NCBI RefSeq assembly: GCF_900107625.1 | Contig: NZ_FNQK01000021.1 | Span: forward strand, 1 to 56,110 | DNA: 56,110 bases | Source of the DNA: Bizionia paragorgiae | GTDB taxonomy: Bacteria; Bacteroidota; Bacteroidia; Flavobacteriales; Flavobacteriaceae | Direction: 5' to 3' | Part shown: positions 9,134-16,472 of the stretch, piece by piece | Layout: every line of letters begins with the position of its first letter | How positions within the stretch are numbered: position 1 is the stretch's first letter | Program-made: the position numbers and the translations under genes | The notes under the pieces: model-generated | Seen by the model: the letters and a program-made list of their open reading frames with translations, nothing else | The model's database searches: none | What the model was told of the DNA's origin: nothing

Positions 9134-10843
9134 TTATAAATCTAAATCAAATGTTTTTCTTAAGAGTTCAATATGCGGATTTCTCTCCTTTAGTTTGTTG
9201 TATTTTTCGTCTGGTGTGTAAGCAAATTTACTTTCCATAACCTCATTTACTGTAATTTCTAATGTAATATCGAAATTTTTAAGGCGTTGACGCAAGTACT
9301 GCATTAAATCGTATTGCTGACGTTCTACTTCAACTTTGTTTGTGGAAGTAGGAAAGGTAAGGTGAATGGTGGTACCGTCAAGTTTGGGTTTATCAATCGA
9401 TAAAATAGAGGCTAAATTCATTTTACCATCATTTTCAAGCTTTTTAATATAAGCGTACCAGTGCTCATAAAAGTCGTCTTCGTGAAAATCTTCACGTGGT
9501 AAACTCTCCTCATCAATTACAACATCCATTTGTCTGATAAGATGTTCTTTTTTGGCGCGTATACTTTTTAAAGATAAGCCTGAGGTTGCTTTTTTACCTG
9601 TGTTTATAGTGATTTTAGGCACTTCGACAGCTTTTTTTTCAGGCTGTTGAGCTGTGCGATTTTCAACAACTGTTGGCTTTACAGGTTGCGCTTGGGTTTG
9701 TGGTTGTTTTACCGGAATAGGAGTAATTCCTAATTTTTTGAAATAGGAAGGTGGTATTATGAACCGACTGCTATTTTTTTTTTCTCCATCGAAAGTGATA
9801 GAGGCAAGCTGCATTAAACAAAGTTCAACGAGGAGTCGCTGATTTTTACTGGATTTATATTTTAAATCCGTTTCATTGGCTAATTCAATTCCTTTTAATA
9901 AAAAGTCTTGAGTGGCTTTTTTTGATTGCTCGATGTATAAGGCTTGCGTTTGTTCTCCTACTTCTAATAACTCTAAAGTAGCAGGGTTCTTACATACTAA
10001 TAAGTCTCTAAAATGAGATGCTAAACCGGCAATGTAATGGTGGCCGTCAAAACCTTTCGATAAAGTGGTATTGAATTGCATTAACAACTCAGGAATTTTG
10101 TTCTCTATAATTAAATCTGTACTCGTAAAATAGGTTTCGTAATCTAATACATTTAAGTTTTCTGTTACGGCTTGACGGGTTAAGTCCTTACCAGAAAAGC
10201 TAACTACACGATCAAAAATAGATAAGGCATCACGCATCGCCCCATCAGCTTTTTGAGCAATAATATGAAGGGCGTCATCTTCGGCATTAATACCTTGTTC
10301 GGTAGCAATATATTTTAGATATTCTTTAGCATCTTTAAGGGTAATACGCTTGAAATCAAAAATCTGACAACGCGATAAAATGGTTGGTATGATTTTATGT
10401 TTCTCCGTAGTTGCTAAAATAAAAATACAATGTTTTGGTGGCTCTTCTAAAGTCTTTAGAAAGGCATTAAAAGCGGCTTGAGATAACATGTGTACCTCAT
10501 CAATTATATAGACTTTATATTTTCCAACTTGTGGCGGAATACGCACCTGGTCGGTAAGACTTCTTATATCATCTACCGAGTTATTGGAAGCGGCATCCAA
10601 TTCAAATATATTAAAAGCGTAATCTTCTTCACCAGTTTCCGATCCGTCGCTGTTAATCATTTTAGCTAAAATACGTGCACAACTTGTTTTACCAACACCT
10701 CTAGGGCCCGTAAATAAAAGCGCTTGAGCTAAATGATTGTTTTCAATGGCATTTAATAAGGTGTTAGTAATAGCGGTTTGCCCCACAACATCTTTAAATG
10801 TTTGAGGTCTGTATTTACGTGCTGATACTACAAAATGTTCCAT
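9134..10843 (-). CDS. dnaX: DNA polymerase III subunit gamma/tau
   Basis: The 569-residue protein is the clamp-loader motor. The AAA+ part has Walker A GPRGVGKTS at 46-54, Walker B VYIIDEVHML, sensor 1 ILATTEKHKI and the SRC Arg finger (TILSRCQIF). Between Walker A and the ELDAASNNSVDDIR motif there is only a short, Cys-poor linker. The four-Cys zinc module of E. coli and Bacillus DnaX is therefore absent. A Pro/Gln-rich linker (about 370-410) leads to a C-terminal tau-like domain. No obvious A-run slippage site for making a separate gamma form was seen. A TAACTTTG box at 10862-10869 (minus strand) places the transcript start about 14 nt before the ATG. Confidence 0.95.
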   Translation of the reverse strand: MEHFVVSARKYRPQTFKDVVGQTAITNTLLNAIENNHLAQALLFTGPRGVGKTSCARILAKMINSDGSETGEEDYAFNIFELDAASNNSVDDIRSLTDQVRIPPQVGKYKVYIIDEVHMLSQAAFNAFLKTLEEPPKHCIFILATTEKHKIIPTILSRCQIFDFKRITLKDAKEYLKYIATEQGINAEDDALHIIAQKADGAMRDALSIFDRVVSFSGKDLTRQAVTENLNVLDYETYFTSTDLIIENKIPELLMQFNTTLSKGFDGHHYIAGLASHFRDLLVCKNPATLELLEVGEQTQALYIEQSKKATQDFLLKGIELANETDLKYKSSKNQRLLVELCLMQLASITFDGEKKNSSRFIIPPSYFKKLGITPIPVKQPQTQAQPVKPTVVENRTAQQPEKKAVEVPKITINTGKKATSGLSLKSIRAKKEHLIRQMDVVIDEESLPREDFHEDDFYEHWYAYIKKLENDGKMNLASILSIDKPKLDGTTIHLTFPTSTNKVEVERQQYDLMQYLRQRLKNFDITLEITVNEVMESKFAYTPDEKYNKLKERNPHIELLRKTFDLDL

Positions 10844-10861
10844 TGAAATCTATTTGAAAAA

Positions 10862-10869
10862 CAAAGTTA
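10862..10869 (-). promoter_or_regulatory. Possible dnaX -7 promoter box
   Basis: On the minus strand this reads TAACTTTG, a perfect match to the Bacteroidota TAnnTTTG -7 box, 19-26 nt upstream of the dnaX ATG. No clear -33 TTG is present at the usual spacing, so support is partial. Confidence 0.45.
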
Positions 10870-10933
10870 AAAATATGATTGTAATTTAGTAATAATGAAT
10901 TGCTAAATTAGTATAATTTATTAACAATTTGAC

Positions 10934-10941
10934 TATTTTTG
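10934..10941 (+). promoter_or_regulatory. rnpB -7 promoter box
   Basis: TATTTTTG matches the TAnnTTTG consensus exactly and ends 5 nt before the first base of the RNase P RNA P1 helix. This fits a -7 box setting the mature 5' end. The -33 element is weak. Confidence 0.6.
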
Positions 10942-10945
10942 CAGC

Positions 10946-11243
10946 AAGTAAAGTGCCTTATCGCATCTTATTTATAAGATGAGGAAAGTCCGGACACCAT
11001 AGTGCAATATAGTGGTTAATCGCCACCAGTCGTGAGACTAGGAAAAGTGCAACAGAAAGTATGTACAGGTCATGCTGTAGTGAAACCAGGTAAACTCTAT
11101 GTGGTGCAATGTCATGTATACTAACGTTTGAGCGTGCACGCGCGATTGTTAGAGGGTAGGCAGCTAAAGTGTATTAGTAATAATACACTCAGATAAATGA
11201 TAAGGGCTCGTAAGAGTACAAAATCCGGCTTATAGCTTTACTT
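10946..11243 (+). ncRNA. rnpB: RNase P RNA
   Basis: This is the catalytic RNA of RNase P, which matures tRNA 5' ends. The conserved P4-side core GAGGAAAGTCCGGACACC occurs near the 5' end, ACAGAAA and GGTAAACTC lie in the middle, and the 3' core ACAAAATCCGGCTTAT lies near the end. P1 is formed by AAGTAAAG (10946-10953) and CTTTACTT (11236-11243), which defines both ends. The length of about 298 nt is short for a bacterial type A RNA. It has its own promoter box and terminator. Confidence 0.95.
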
Positions 11244-11251
11244 ACATATAC

Positions 11252-11290
11252 AAAAACCCTTCTTAATTAGTTAAGAAGGGTTTTGTTGTT
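11252..11290 (+). terminator. rnpB terminator
   Basis: A 14-bp stem (AAAACCCTTCTTAA at 11253-11266 with TTAAGAAGGGTTTT at 11271-11284) has a TTAG loop and is followed by T-rich sequence. It is symmetric enough to also terminate leftward. Confidence 0.9.
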
Positions 11291-11312
11291 TTATTAAGAA
11301 AGTGCGTTCGTT

Positions 11313-11873
11313 CTATTCTTCTTCGTCGGAAATCTCTGGGCCTTCAAAAAAACTAAAGACATTACCACCGTAATTTTTAGAGTAACTAAACTTTGGTAAA
11401 TGAGATAATGGGGTGTGCTTAGAATGCTCAACTATTAATAGTCCTCCAGCTTCTAGAAGTTCATTTGCGAAAACCAATTCTGGTATTTTAGAGAATTCTT
11501 CAACCGGAAAATCGTATGGGGGATCGGCAAAAATAACGTTTGCTTTTTGTTTGGTATTTGCCAAAAATTTAAACACATCGCTTTTTAGCGTTTTAATAGG
11601 CATTTTAAAACCTTCTGCGGTATCAGTAATAAACTTCACACATCCAAAGTCTTGATCTATAGCCAAAATAGTTTCGGTACCTCGCGACGCGAATTCATAG
11701 CTTATATTTCCTGTTCCTGCAAACAAATCAATGACAGAGATATCATCTAAATAATAGAGGTTATTTAAGATATTAAACAGGGCTTCCTTGGCCATATCTG
11801 TGGTGGGACGCACAGGTAAATTCCGTGGTGCTGTTATTCGTCTTCCTTTAAATACTCCTGATATTATTCGCAT
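11313..11873 (-). CDS. rsmD: 16S rRNA (guanine-966-N2)-methyltransferase RsmD
   Basis: The 186-residue product starts with the family signature MRIISGVFKGRRI and RPTTDMAKEALFNIL. It has the SAM-binding motif VIDLFAGTGNISYE and the catalytic N6/N2-type motif FADPPYDFP. The enzyme methylates G966 of 16S rRNA in the assembled small subunit. Its start overlaps the end of the DUF3822 gene by 10 nt; this neighbour pair is common in Bacteroidota. Confidence 0.93.
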   Translation of the reverse strand: MRIISGVFKGRRITAPRNLPVRPTTDMAKEALFNILNNLYYLDDISVIDLFAGTGNISYEFASRGTETILAIDQDFGCVKFITDTAEGFKMPIKTLKSDVFKFLANTKQKANVIFADPPYDFPVEEFSKIPELVFANELLEAGGLLIVEHSKHTPLSHLPKFSYSKNYGGNVFSFFEGPEISDEEE

Positions 11874-12694
11874 TGTAAACTTTTTATTAAGGTGAAATCT
11901 GAATAGCTGCTTAGAGATGTTTCAGAGTAATTGTAGGTATTTTTTACATTGCCAAATGAGATGTAACGAATGTACTTGTACACTACTGTATATAGCTCAT
12001 CATCTTCAGTAATGTTACCTAAAAGTACGGTTTTAATAGTTTCAGGATTTAACTGAAGCTGCTCTTCGGTAAACAAAATATAGTAAATAAAATCTGCTGG
12101 CGTATCGTACTTAAATGTATTGTATAATAATAAATCTCCATTTTTAACAACGACCACCTGAAAATCTGACTCTGAAACATTAACATATAATTTTGTTTCG
12201 TTCGCGTTGGCTTCCGTATTTAAAATAGCTTCCACTAAAACCGTAGAGGCGTGTTTGTAAGTAAAGCTTCCAAACTTATCGTATATATAGTTATTAATGT
12301 TTACAAAAGGTAAATACACATTTACACTATCATTAATAGCAATAGTATCGAAAGTGATAAAGTCAGTTTTTAATATTTTAATGTTTAATTTCAGATAATC
12401 TACCAAATTATCCTCATTAAACAAAGCTTTTGGCACCAATGTAGACCATTCGTTGTTATGGATAACTGTTATTTTAGAAAACGATTCGGCTAAAGCACTT
12501 TCGGTCTCAAAGCAATTTTTAAGCTGGTCCAGTACATCTTCTGGCGATTGTTTTTTGGAGGTGCTAAAATGCTTTAAATAGGTGATGGTTGTCGTATCAA
12601 CATTAAGGATACAAAAAGAAAGTCCATTCAAACTCAGTTGAATGGACAGTTCTTTTTGTTGTATTTCGTTTAAAGAATTACTTTTTTGTGTCAT
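11864..12694 (-). CDS. DUF3822 family protein
   Basis: This is a protein of about 276 residues of the Bacteroidota-specific DUF3822 family. It has an actin-like (ASKHA-type) feel, with repeated hydrophobic strands followed by acidic turns, for example LSIQLSLNGLSFCIL and KLYVNVSESDFQVVVVKNGDLLLYNTF. The biochemical role is unknown. I choose the ATG at 12694 (MTQKSNSLNE) over the one 21 nt upstream, because the upstream start would lengthen the overlap with the preceding gene to 38 nt. It overlaps rsmD by 10 nt, so a link to ribosome modification is possible but unproven. Confidence 0.75.
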   Translation of the reverse strand: MTQKSNSLNEIQQKELSIQLSLNGLSFCILNVDTTTITYLKHFSTSKKQSPEDVLDQLKNCFETESALAESFSKITVIHNNEWSTLVPKALFNEDNLVDYLKLNIKILKTDFITFDTIAINDSVNVYLPFVNINNYIYDKFGSFTYKHASTVLVEAILNTEANANETKLYVNVSESDFQVVVVKNGDLLLYNTFKYDTPADFIYYILFTEEQLQLNPETIKTVLLGNITEDDELYTVVYKYIRYISFGNVKNTYNYSETSLSSYSDFTLIKSLQCE

Positions 12695-13418
12695 AAACTT
12701 TTGGCCAGTTACCATTCGTTTTCACTTCGTTCATAGAACCTACACGAATAGCGTTTCCTTTAATTTCTTCAACAGAAACAGCTTGGTTTTCTTGAATGAT
12801 AAAATCTTGCTCTTGATCATGTAATACTTCACTTTTTAAAATTGAAGCTTCAAAGACAGCTATTTCTTCTCCTTCTTCACCAAGTTTACCTGCTTCTAAT
12901 TTAAAGGTAGTACCTTCCTTAGCAAAAGGAACATTCATCATTGTTTTGTAACGGTCTGAAGTTTTAAATAAAGAATCTTTAACACTAACAAATCCTAATG
13001 TATCGATAATTCTAATATCTTTTTTCATTTCTACTCCGCGATAAAGCTTTGTTAACTCTTCATCTACAATCGTAGAATCTCTACGCTCAATAATCGCAAA
13101 TTTACCTGTTTCGATAAAGTTAACTAAACTATCAAAATTATCTGTAAAATGTCCGTTAACCTCGTTATACGCTAGTTCAGAATCTCTAATATCAACTAGT
13201 TTCTCAATAACCTTAGTGTAACGTTTTTCCTTAACTTGTTTAAATAAAATAGGATTGTAAACCGACATAAACGTCGCATATCCTAAATACGCTATTAATA
13301 CCCATAACACTAATGTTATTACTGGTTTAATTTTAATCGGTACATACTTATCAATTAGCCAAACTAAGCCAATAGTTACGAGTATTGCAGCTATTGCAAT
13401 AAGAACAAATGTTATCAT
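12678..13418 (-). CDS. Membrane-anchored protein of unknown function
   Basis: From the preferred ATG at 13418 the product has 246 residues. Two hydrophobic segments near the N-terminus (about 1-22 and 30-50) are followed by a soluble, charged domain with repeated Lys/Glu/Asp. An ATG 36 nt upstream is possible, but it would add a basic stretch before the first membrane helix. Residues after the helices resemble the processed-pilin-like pattern (RDSELAYNEVNGHFTDNFDSLVNFI). This is only a weak hint and I assign no function. It overlaps the DUF3822 gene by 17 nt and probably heads this operon. Confidence 0.6.
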   Translation of the reverse strand: MITFVLIAIAAILVTIGLVWLIDKYVPIKIKPVITLVLWVLIAYLGYATFMSVYNPILFKQVKEKRYTKVIEKLVDIRDSELAYNEVNGHFTDNFDSLVNFIETGKFAIIERRDSTIVDEELTKLYRGVEMKKDIRIIDTLGFVSVKDSLFKTSDRYKTMMNVPFAKEGTTFKLEAGKLGEEGEEIAVFEASILKSEVLHDQEQDFIIQENQAVSVEEIKGNAIRVGSMNEVKTNGNWPKVYDTKK

Positions 13419-13540
13419 AATGATTCTGTTAAATTTAATTAATGATCTAGGCAAATCTACAATTTTTTTTTATTCGTAAAAACCAATAAGAGTAAAAATC
13501 ATTATATCTTTGAAGAAAAGCATAAAAAAGAGATCTGTAA

Positions 13541-14968
13541 ATGACTAATTCTGAATTTTATTCCCTTATAAAACAACAATTTCCGTTCCAACCAACCGCA
13601 AAACAAGATATTTTATTATTACAACTTTCTAATTTTATTTTTAACGATAACGCTAAAGAAGTCTTTTTACTTAAAGGATATGCTGGAACCGGTAAGACAA
13701 CGATAGTAGGTACCTTAGTAAATAATTTATGGAAAGCTAAGAAAAGTGCGGTGCTTATGGCTCCTACAGGGCGTGCGGCGAAAGTGATTTCTAACTATTC
13801 TAAGAAAGAAGCCTTTACAATTCATAAAAAAATCTACTTTCCTAAAAAGGAAAAGGGCGGGGGCGTTAAATTCGTTCTTCAACCTAATAAACATAAAAAC
13901 ACCCTGTTTATAGTCGATGAGGCGTCTATGATTCCTGATACGCCTGGGGATTCTAAATTATTTGAGAACGGCTCTTTATTAGACGATTTAATGCAGTATG
14001 TCTATTCCGGCCATAAATGTAAATTGCTTTTAATAGGAGATACCGCTCAGTTACCGCCGGTAAAATTAGACTTAAGTCCGGCATTAGAAGAAAATACGCT
14101 AAGCTTGAATTACAATAAAGACGTCACTAAAATGGAACTTGACGAAGTGATGCGTCAGGGGCAGGATTCGGGAATATTAGTAAATGCTACCGAAATTAGG
14201 GAAGTTATAGCTAATGATTTCTATGAAAGTTTTAAATTTAATTTAAAAGGATTTAAAGACATCGTGAGGCTTACAGATGGCTATGAAATTCTCGATGCCA
14301 TTAACGATGCCTATAGCACCTTGGGAAATGAGGAGATGGCTATTATTGTAAGAAGTAATAAACGGGCCAATTTGTATAACCAGCAAATTCGTAGTCGGAT
14401 TTTGTTTAATGAAAATGAATTGTCGTCTGGCGATTATTTAATGGTGGTTAAAAACAATTACTTTTGGTTAAAACCTACTACCGAAGCGGGGTTTATTGCA
14501 AACGGTGATATCATCGAAATATTAGAAATCTTCAGTATTAAAGAATTATACGGTTTTCGTTTTGCAGAAGTAAAAGTACGCATGGTCGATTATCCAAATA
14601 TGCAGCCTTTTGAAACGGTTTTACTGTTAGATACCATTGAGGCTGAAACCCCGTCTTTACCTTACGAAGATTCTAACCGCTTATATCAAGAGGTTCAAAA
14701 GGATTATGAGGACGAAAGCAGTAATTATAAAAAGTTTTTAAAAATAAAAGGGAATAAACATTTTAATGCCTTGCAGGTAAAATTCTCCTATGCTATTACG
14801 TGTCATAAATCGCAAGGTGGACAATGGAATACCGTGTTTGTCGAGCAGCCGTATTTACCTAATGGTATCGATAAAGACTATATGCGATGGTTGTATACAG
14901 CTGTTACACGAGCTAAAGATAAACTGTATTTAATCGGGTTTAAAGATGATTTCTTTGTGGAAGAATAG
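13541..14968 (+). CDS. RecD/Pif1-like superfamily 1B DNA helicase
   Basis: The 475-residue protein has all the SF1 helicase landmarks: Walker A GYAGTGKTT at 46-54, motif Ia VLMAPTGRAAKV, Walker B LFIVDEASMI and motif III LLLIGDTAQLPPV. Near the end are motif V ITCHKSQGGQWNTVFVEQ and motif VI WLYTAVTRAKDKLYLIG. It is shorter than RecD2 (about 740 residues) and lacks the N-terminal helix-hairpin-helix region. It is the compact form common in Bacteroidota, often annotated as an exodeoxyribonuclease V-like ATPase. It is expected to unwind DNA 5' to 3'. It faces the ilv operon and appears monocistronic. Confidence 0.85.
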   Translation: MTNSEFYSLIKQQFPFQPTAKQDILLLQLSNFIFNDNAKEVFLLKGYAGTGKTTIVGTLVNNLWKAKKSAVLMAPTGRAAKVISNYSKKEAFTIHKKIYFPKKEKGGGVKFVLQPNKHKNTLFIVDEASMIPDTPGDSKLFENGSLLDDLMQYVYSGHKCKLLLIGDTAQLPPVKLDLSPALEENTLSLNYNKDVTKMELDEVMRQGQDSGILVNATEIREVIANDFYESFKFNLKGFKDIVRLTDGYEILDAINDAYSTLGNEEMAIIVRSNKRANLYNQQIRSRILFNENELSSGDYLMVVKNNYFWLKPTTEAGFIANGDIIEILEIFSIKELYGFRFAEVKVRMVDYPNMQPFETVLLLDTIEAETPSLPYEDSNRLYQEVQKDYEDESSNYKKFLKIKGNKHFNALQVKFSYAITCHKSQGGQWNTVFVEQPYLPNGIDKDYMRWLYTAVTRAKDKLYLIGFKDDFFVEE

Positions 14969-15103
14969 TGAAAATGATGATTAAAACAACTATTTAGCTT
15001 TTTAGCTTCTTTAACGCCGCTAAAACCGTTTGTTTGTCTAATGAAAATGAAGAACTTAAATGGGATATATACATATTTTAAAATTATTTATTTTTAATAA
15101 GTC

Positions 15104-15133
15104 TTTGTCCTTTAATTAATTTATATACCTTTT
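15104..15133 (+). promoter_or_regulatory. Promoter of the ilv operon
   Basis: TTTG at 15104-15107 lies 18 nt upstream of TACCTTTT at 15126-15133, which matches 7 of 8 positions of the TAnnTTTG box. The predicted start near 15138 leaves about 15 nt before the first leader-peptide ATG. The 135 nt between the helicase and this promoter hold nothing recognisable except a short TTTTAGC/GCTAAAA inverted repeat (14999-15025) without a T-run. Confidence 0.6.
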
Positions 15134-15152
15134 TACCACAATTAAAACAATA

Positions 15153-15227
15153 ATGAAAACATTAATTACTATTCCTTCAATTCGTATTACAAATGTGATT
15201 ATCACATCTGTAACAGGGAAGCTATAG
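15153..15227 (+). CDS. ilv leader peptide 1 (mixed Ile/Thr/Val/Leu)
   Basis: This 24-codon ORF starts MKTLITIPSI and ends SVTGKL before TAG. It contains six Ile, five Thr, two Val and two Leu, so 10 of 24 residues are branched-chain amino acids. Its size, its position between promoter and terminator, and the ilv genes downstream are those of a transcription-attenuation leader. GGGAAGC (15216-15222), just before the stop codon, can pair in six of seven positions with GCCTCCC of the following terminator (15251-15257). A ribosome stalled at the internal Ile-Ile codons would leave it free as an antiterminator. A ribosome reaching the stop would cover it. The mechanism is inferred from sequence. 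Confidence 0.75.
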   Translation: MKTLITIPSIRITNVIITSVTGKL

Positions 15228-15245
15228 TTTATATTCTATAAATAG

Positions 15246-15279
15246 AAAAAGCCTCCCGAGAAATCAGGAGGCTTTTTTT
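15246..15279 (+). terminator. ilv attenuator 1 terminator
   Basis: The GCCTCC (15251-15256) and GGAGGC (15267-15272) stem is extended by A/T pairs, has a 10-nt loop and is followed by seven T. It lies inside the ilv leader, 18 nt after leader ORF 1, so it is regulatory rather than an end-of-gene terminator. Confidence 0.85.
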
Positions 15280-15298
15280 GTTTGGAATTACAAATAAC

Positions 15299-15355
15299 AT
15301 GACAACATATACAAATAGTATTATTATCAGCATTATTATTCGCTCTACCGAGTGA
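15299..15355 (+). CDS. ilv leader peptide 2 (Ile-rich)
   Basis: This is an 18-residue ORF, MTTYTNSIIISIIIRSTE, with two runs of three Ile codons. AGGCT at 15359-15363, right after the TGA stop, can pair with AGCCT at 15381-15385, the 5' arm of the next terminator. A ribosome stalled in the second Ile run would leave AGGCT free (antitermination). A ribosome at the stop codon would cover it (termination). It is transcribed only if polymerase passes terminator 1. Confidence 0.8.
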   Translation: MTTYTNSIIISIIIRSTE

Positions 15356-15379
15356 GTCAGGCTGGTATTATCCAATTTT

Positions 15380-15413
15380 AAGCCTTTCTCATTCATTTGA
15401 GAAAGGCTTTTTT
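15380..15413 (+). terminator. ilv attenuator 2 terminator
   Basis: An 11-bp stem (AGCCTTTCTCA at 15381-15391 with TGAGAAAGGCT at 15398-15408) has a 6-nt loop and is followed by six T. Confidence 0.9.
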
Positions 15414-15432
15414 ATTTTTAAACAACAGACAA

Positions 15433-15489
15433 ATGCCAACATATACAAACAGTATTATTATCAGCATTATTATTCGCTCTATCGAGTGA
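15433..15489 (+). CDS. ilv leader peptide 3 (Ile-rich, duplicate of leader 2)
   Basis: This 18-residue ORF, MPTYTNSIIISIIIRSIE, is nearly identical to leader 2 but has Pro instead of Thr at residue 2 and Ile instead of Thr at residue 17. It therefore has seven Ile codons, the last one two codons before the stop. The same AGGCT/AGCCT alternative pairing with the downstream terminator is conserved. Confidence 0.8.
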   Translation: MPTYTNSIIISIIIRSIE

Positions 15490-15514
15490 GTCAGGCTGGT
15501 ATTATCCAAATTTT

Positions 15515-15549
15515 AAGCCTTTCTCATTCATTTGAGAAAGGCTTTTTTT
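15515..15549 (+). terminator. ilv attenuator 3 terminator
   Basis: The stem is identical to that of attenuator 2 (arms at 15516-15526 and 15533-15543) and is followed by seven T. It ends 32 nt before the ilvE ATG and is the last gate before the structural genes. Confidence 0.9.
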
Positions 15550-15581
15550 ATTTCATTAAATCACAAATTAATTCCACTAAT

Positions 15582-16472
15582 ATGTATTACAACAACAAAA
15601 CAGTTATTTATCGCGATGGCAAATTCGTTAAAGCCAGTGAATCTACAACAGATTTATACAGTCAAACCATGCATTATGGCTATGGTGTTTTCGAAGGTAT
15701 TAGAGCGTATGCCACAGATAATGGTACACGTGTTTTTAAATCCAAAGCGCATTATGAACGTTTAAAAAAGTCTTCAGAACTTGTTAATATCCCTTTTGAT
15801 TTTGAAGTTCAAGAGCTCGTTGATGTCACTTATGAGTTATTAGAAAGAAACAATTTAACCGATGCTTATGTCCGTCCCTTAGTGTTTTGCGATCCTAATA
15901 TGTCGCTTTCAAGGCCTAATAAGGTATCTATAATGCTATGTGCATGGGAATGAGGTGCCTATTTAGGAGATAAACAATTGCGTTTAAGTGTGTCTTCATT
16001 TTGTCGTCCGCATCCGCGTTCAATAAAAATAGAGGCTAAAGTATGTGGTCACTATGTTAACTCCATATTAGCAACCAACGAAGCAAAAGACAAAGGTTTT
16101 GATGAGGCATTGCTCTTAGATAGTGATGGTTATTTGGCAGAGGGGCCGGGTGCGAACCTCTTTTTTGAAAAAGATGGGGTGCTTTACACCCCGCAGTTAG
16201 GAAATATCCTTCCCGGAATTACACGTGCTACCGTTTTAGAATTAGCTGAAGAGCTAGGCTTAAAGGTGAAACAAGGACTGTATACTCTTAAAGATTTAGA
16301 AGTCGCGGATAGTGCTTTTTATTGCGGAACCGCTGCTGAAGTTATAGGTATTGAATCGGTAGACGCTGTCACATTCCCTAAAGCATGGCAGGACACCCTA
16401 GGAAAACAATTACAAGATGCCTATTCAAAATTGGTGAGAACATCAGAACCAACATTAAGCCCAACACACTAA
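15582..16472 (+). pseudogene. ilvE: Branched-chain aminotransferase with in-frame stop
   Basis: The gene encodes a class IV PLP-dependent aminotransferase, the last step of Ile, Val and Leu synthesis. The frame is intact for 296 codons except for TGA at 15951-15953. There the protein reads CAWE, stop, GAYLGDKQLRL, where a Trp codon (TGG) is expected. The first part (123 residues from ATG 15582) has MHYGYGVFEGIRAY but lacks the PLP-binding Lys, which lies after the stop in EAKVCGHYVNS. Neither half should be active alone. The true start is the ATG at 15582 (MYYNNKTVIYRDG); the same frame upstream runs into the attenuator. The stop overlaps the ilvD start (TAATG). A single sequencing error would also explain it. 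Confidence 0.85.

Larger units (their letters stand above)
15299..15552 (+). repeat. Tandem duplication of an attenuator module
   Basis: Two units of about 120 nt (15299-15417 and 15433-15552), 134 nt apart, are identical except for three substitutions in the leader ORF and one- or two-base length changes in A- and T-runs. Each unit carries a leader ORF, an antiterminator segment and a terminator. Confidence 0.95.

Noticed and set aside
15486-15953. Longer ilvE start at GTG 15486
   Set aside because: It would translate through the third terminator hairpin. The ATG at 15582 gives the conserved N-terminus.
15951-15953. TGA as selenocysteine codon in ilvE
   Set aside because: The position is expected to be Trp in the family and no selenocysteine element is recognisable downstream.
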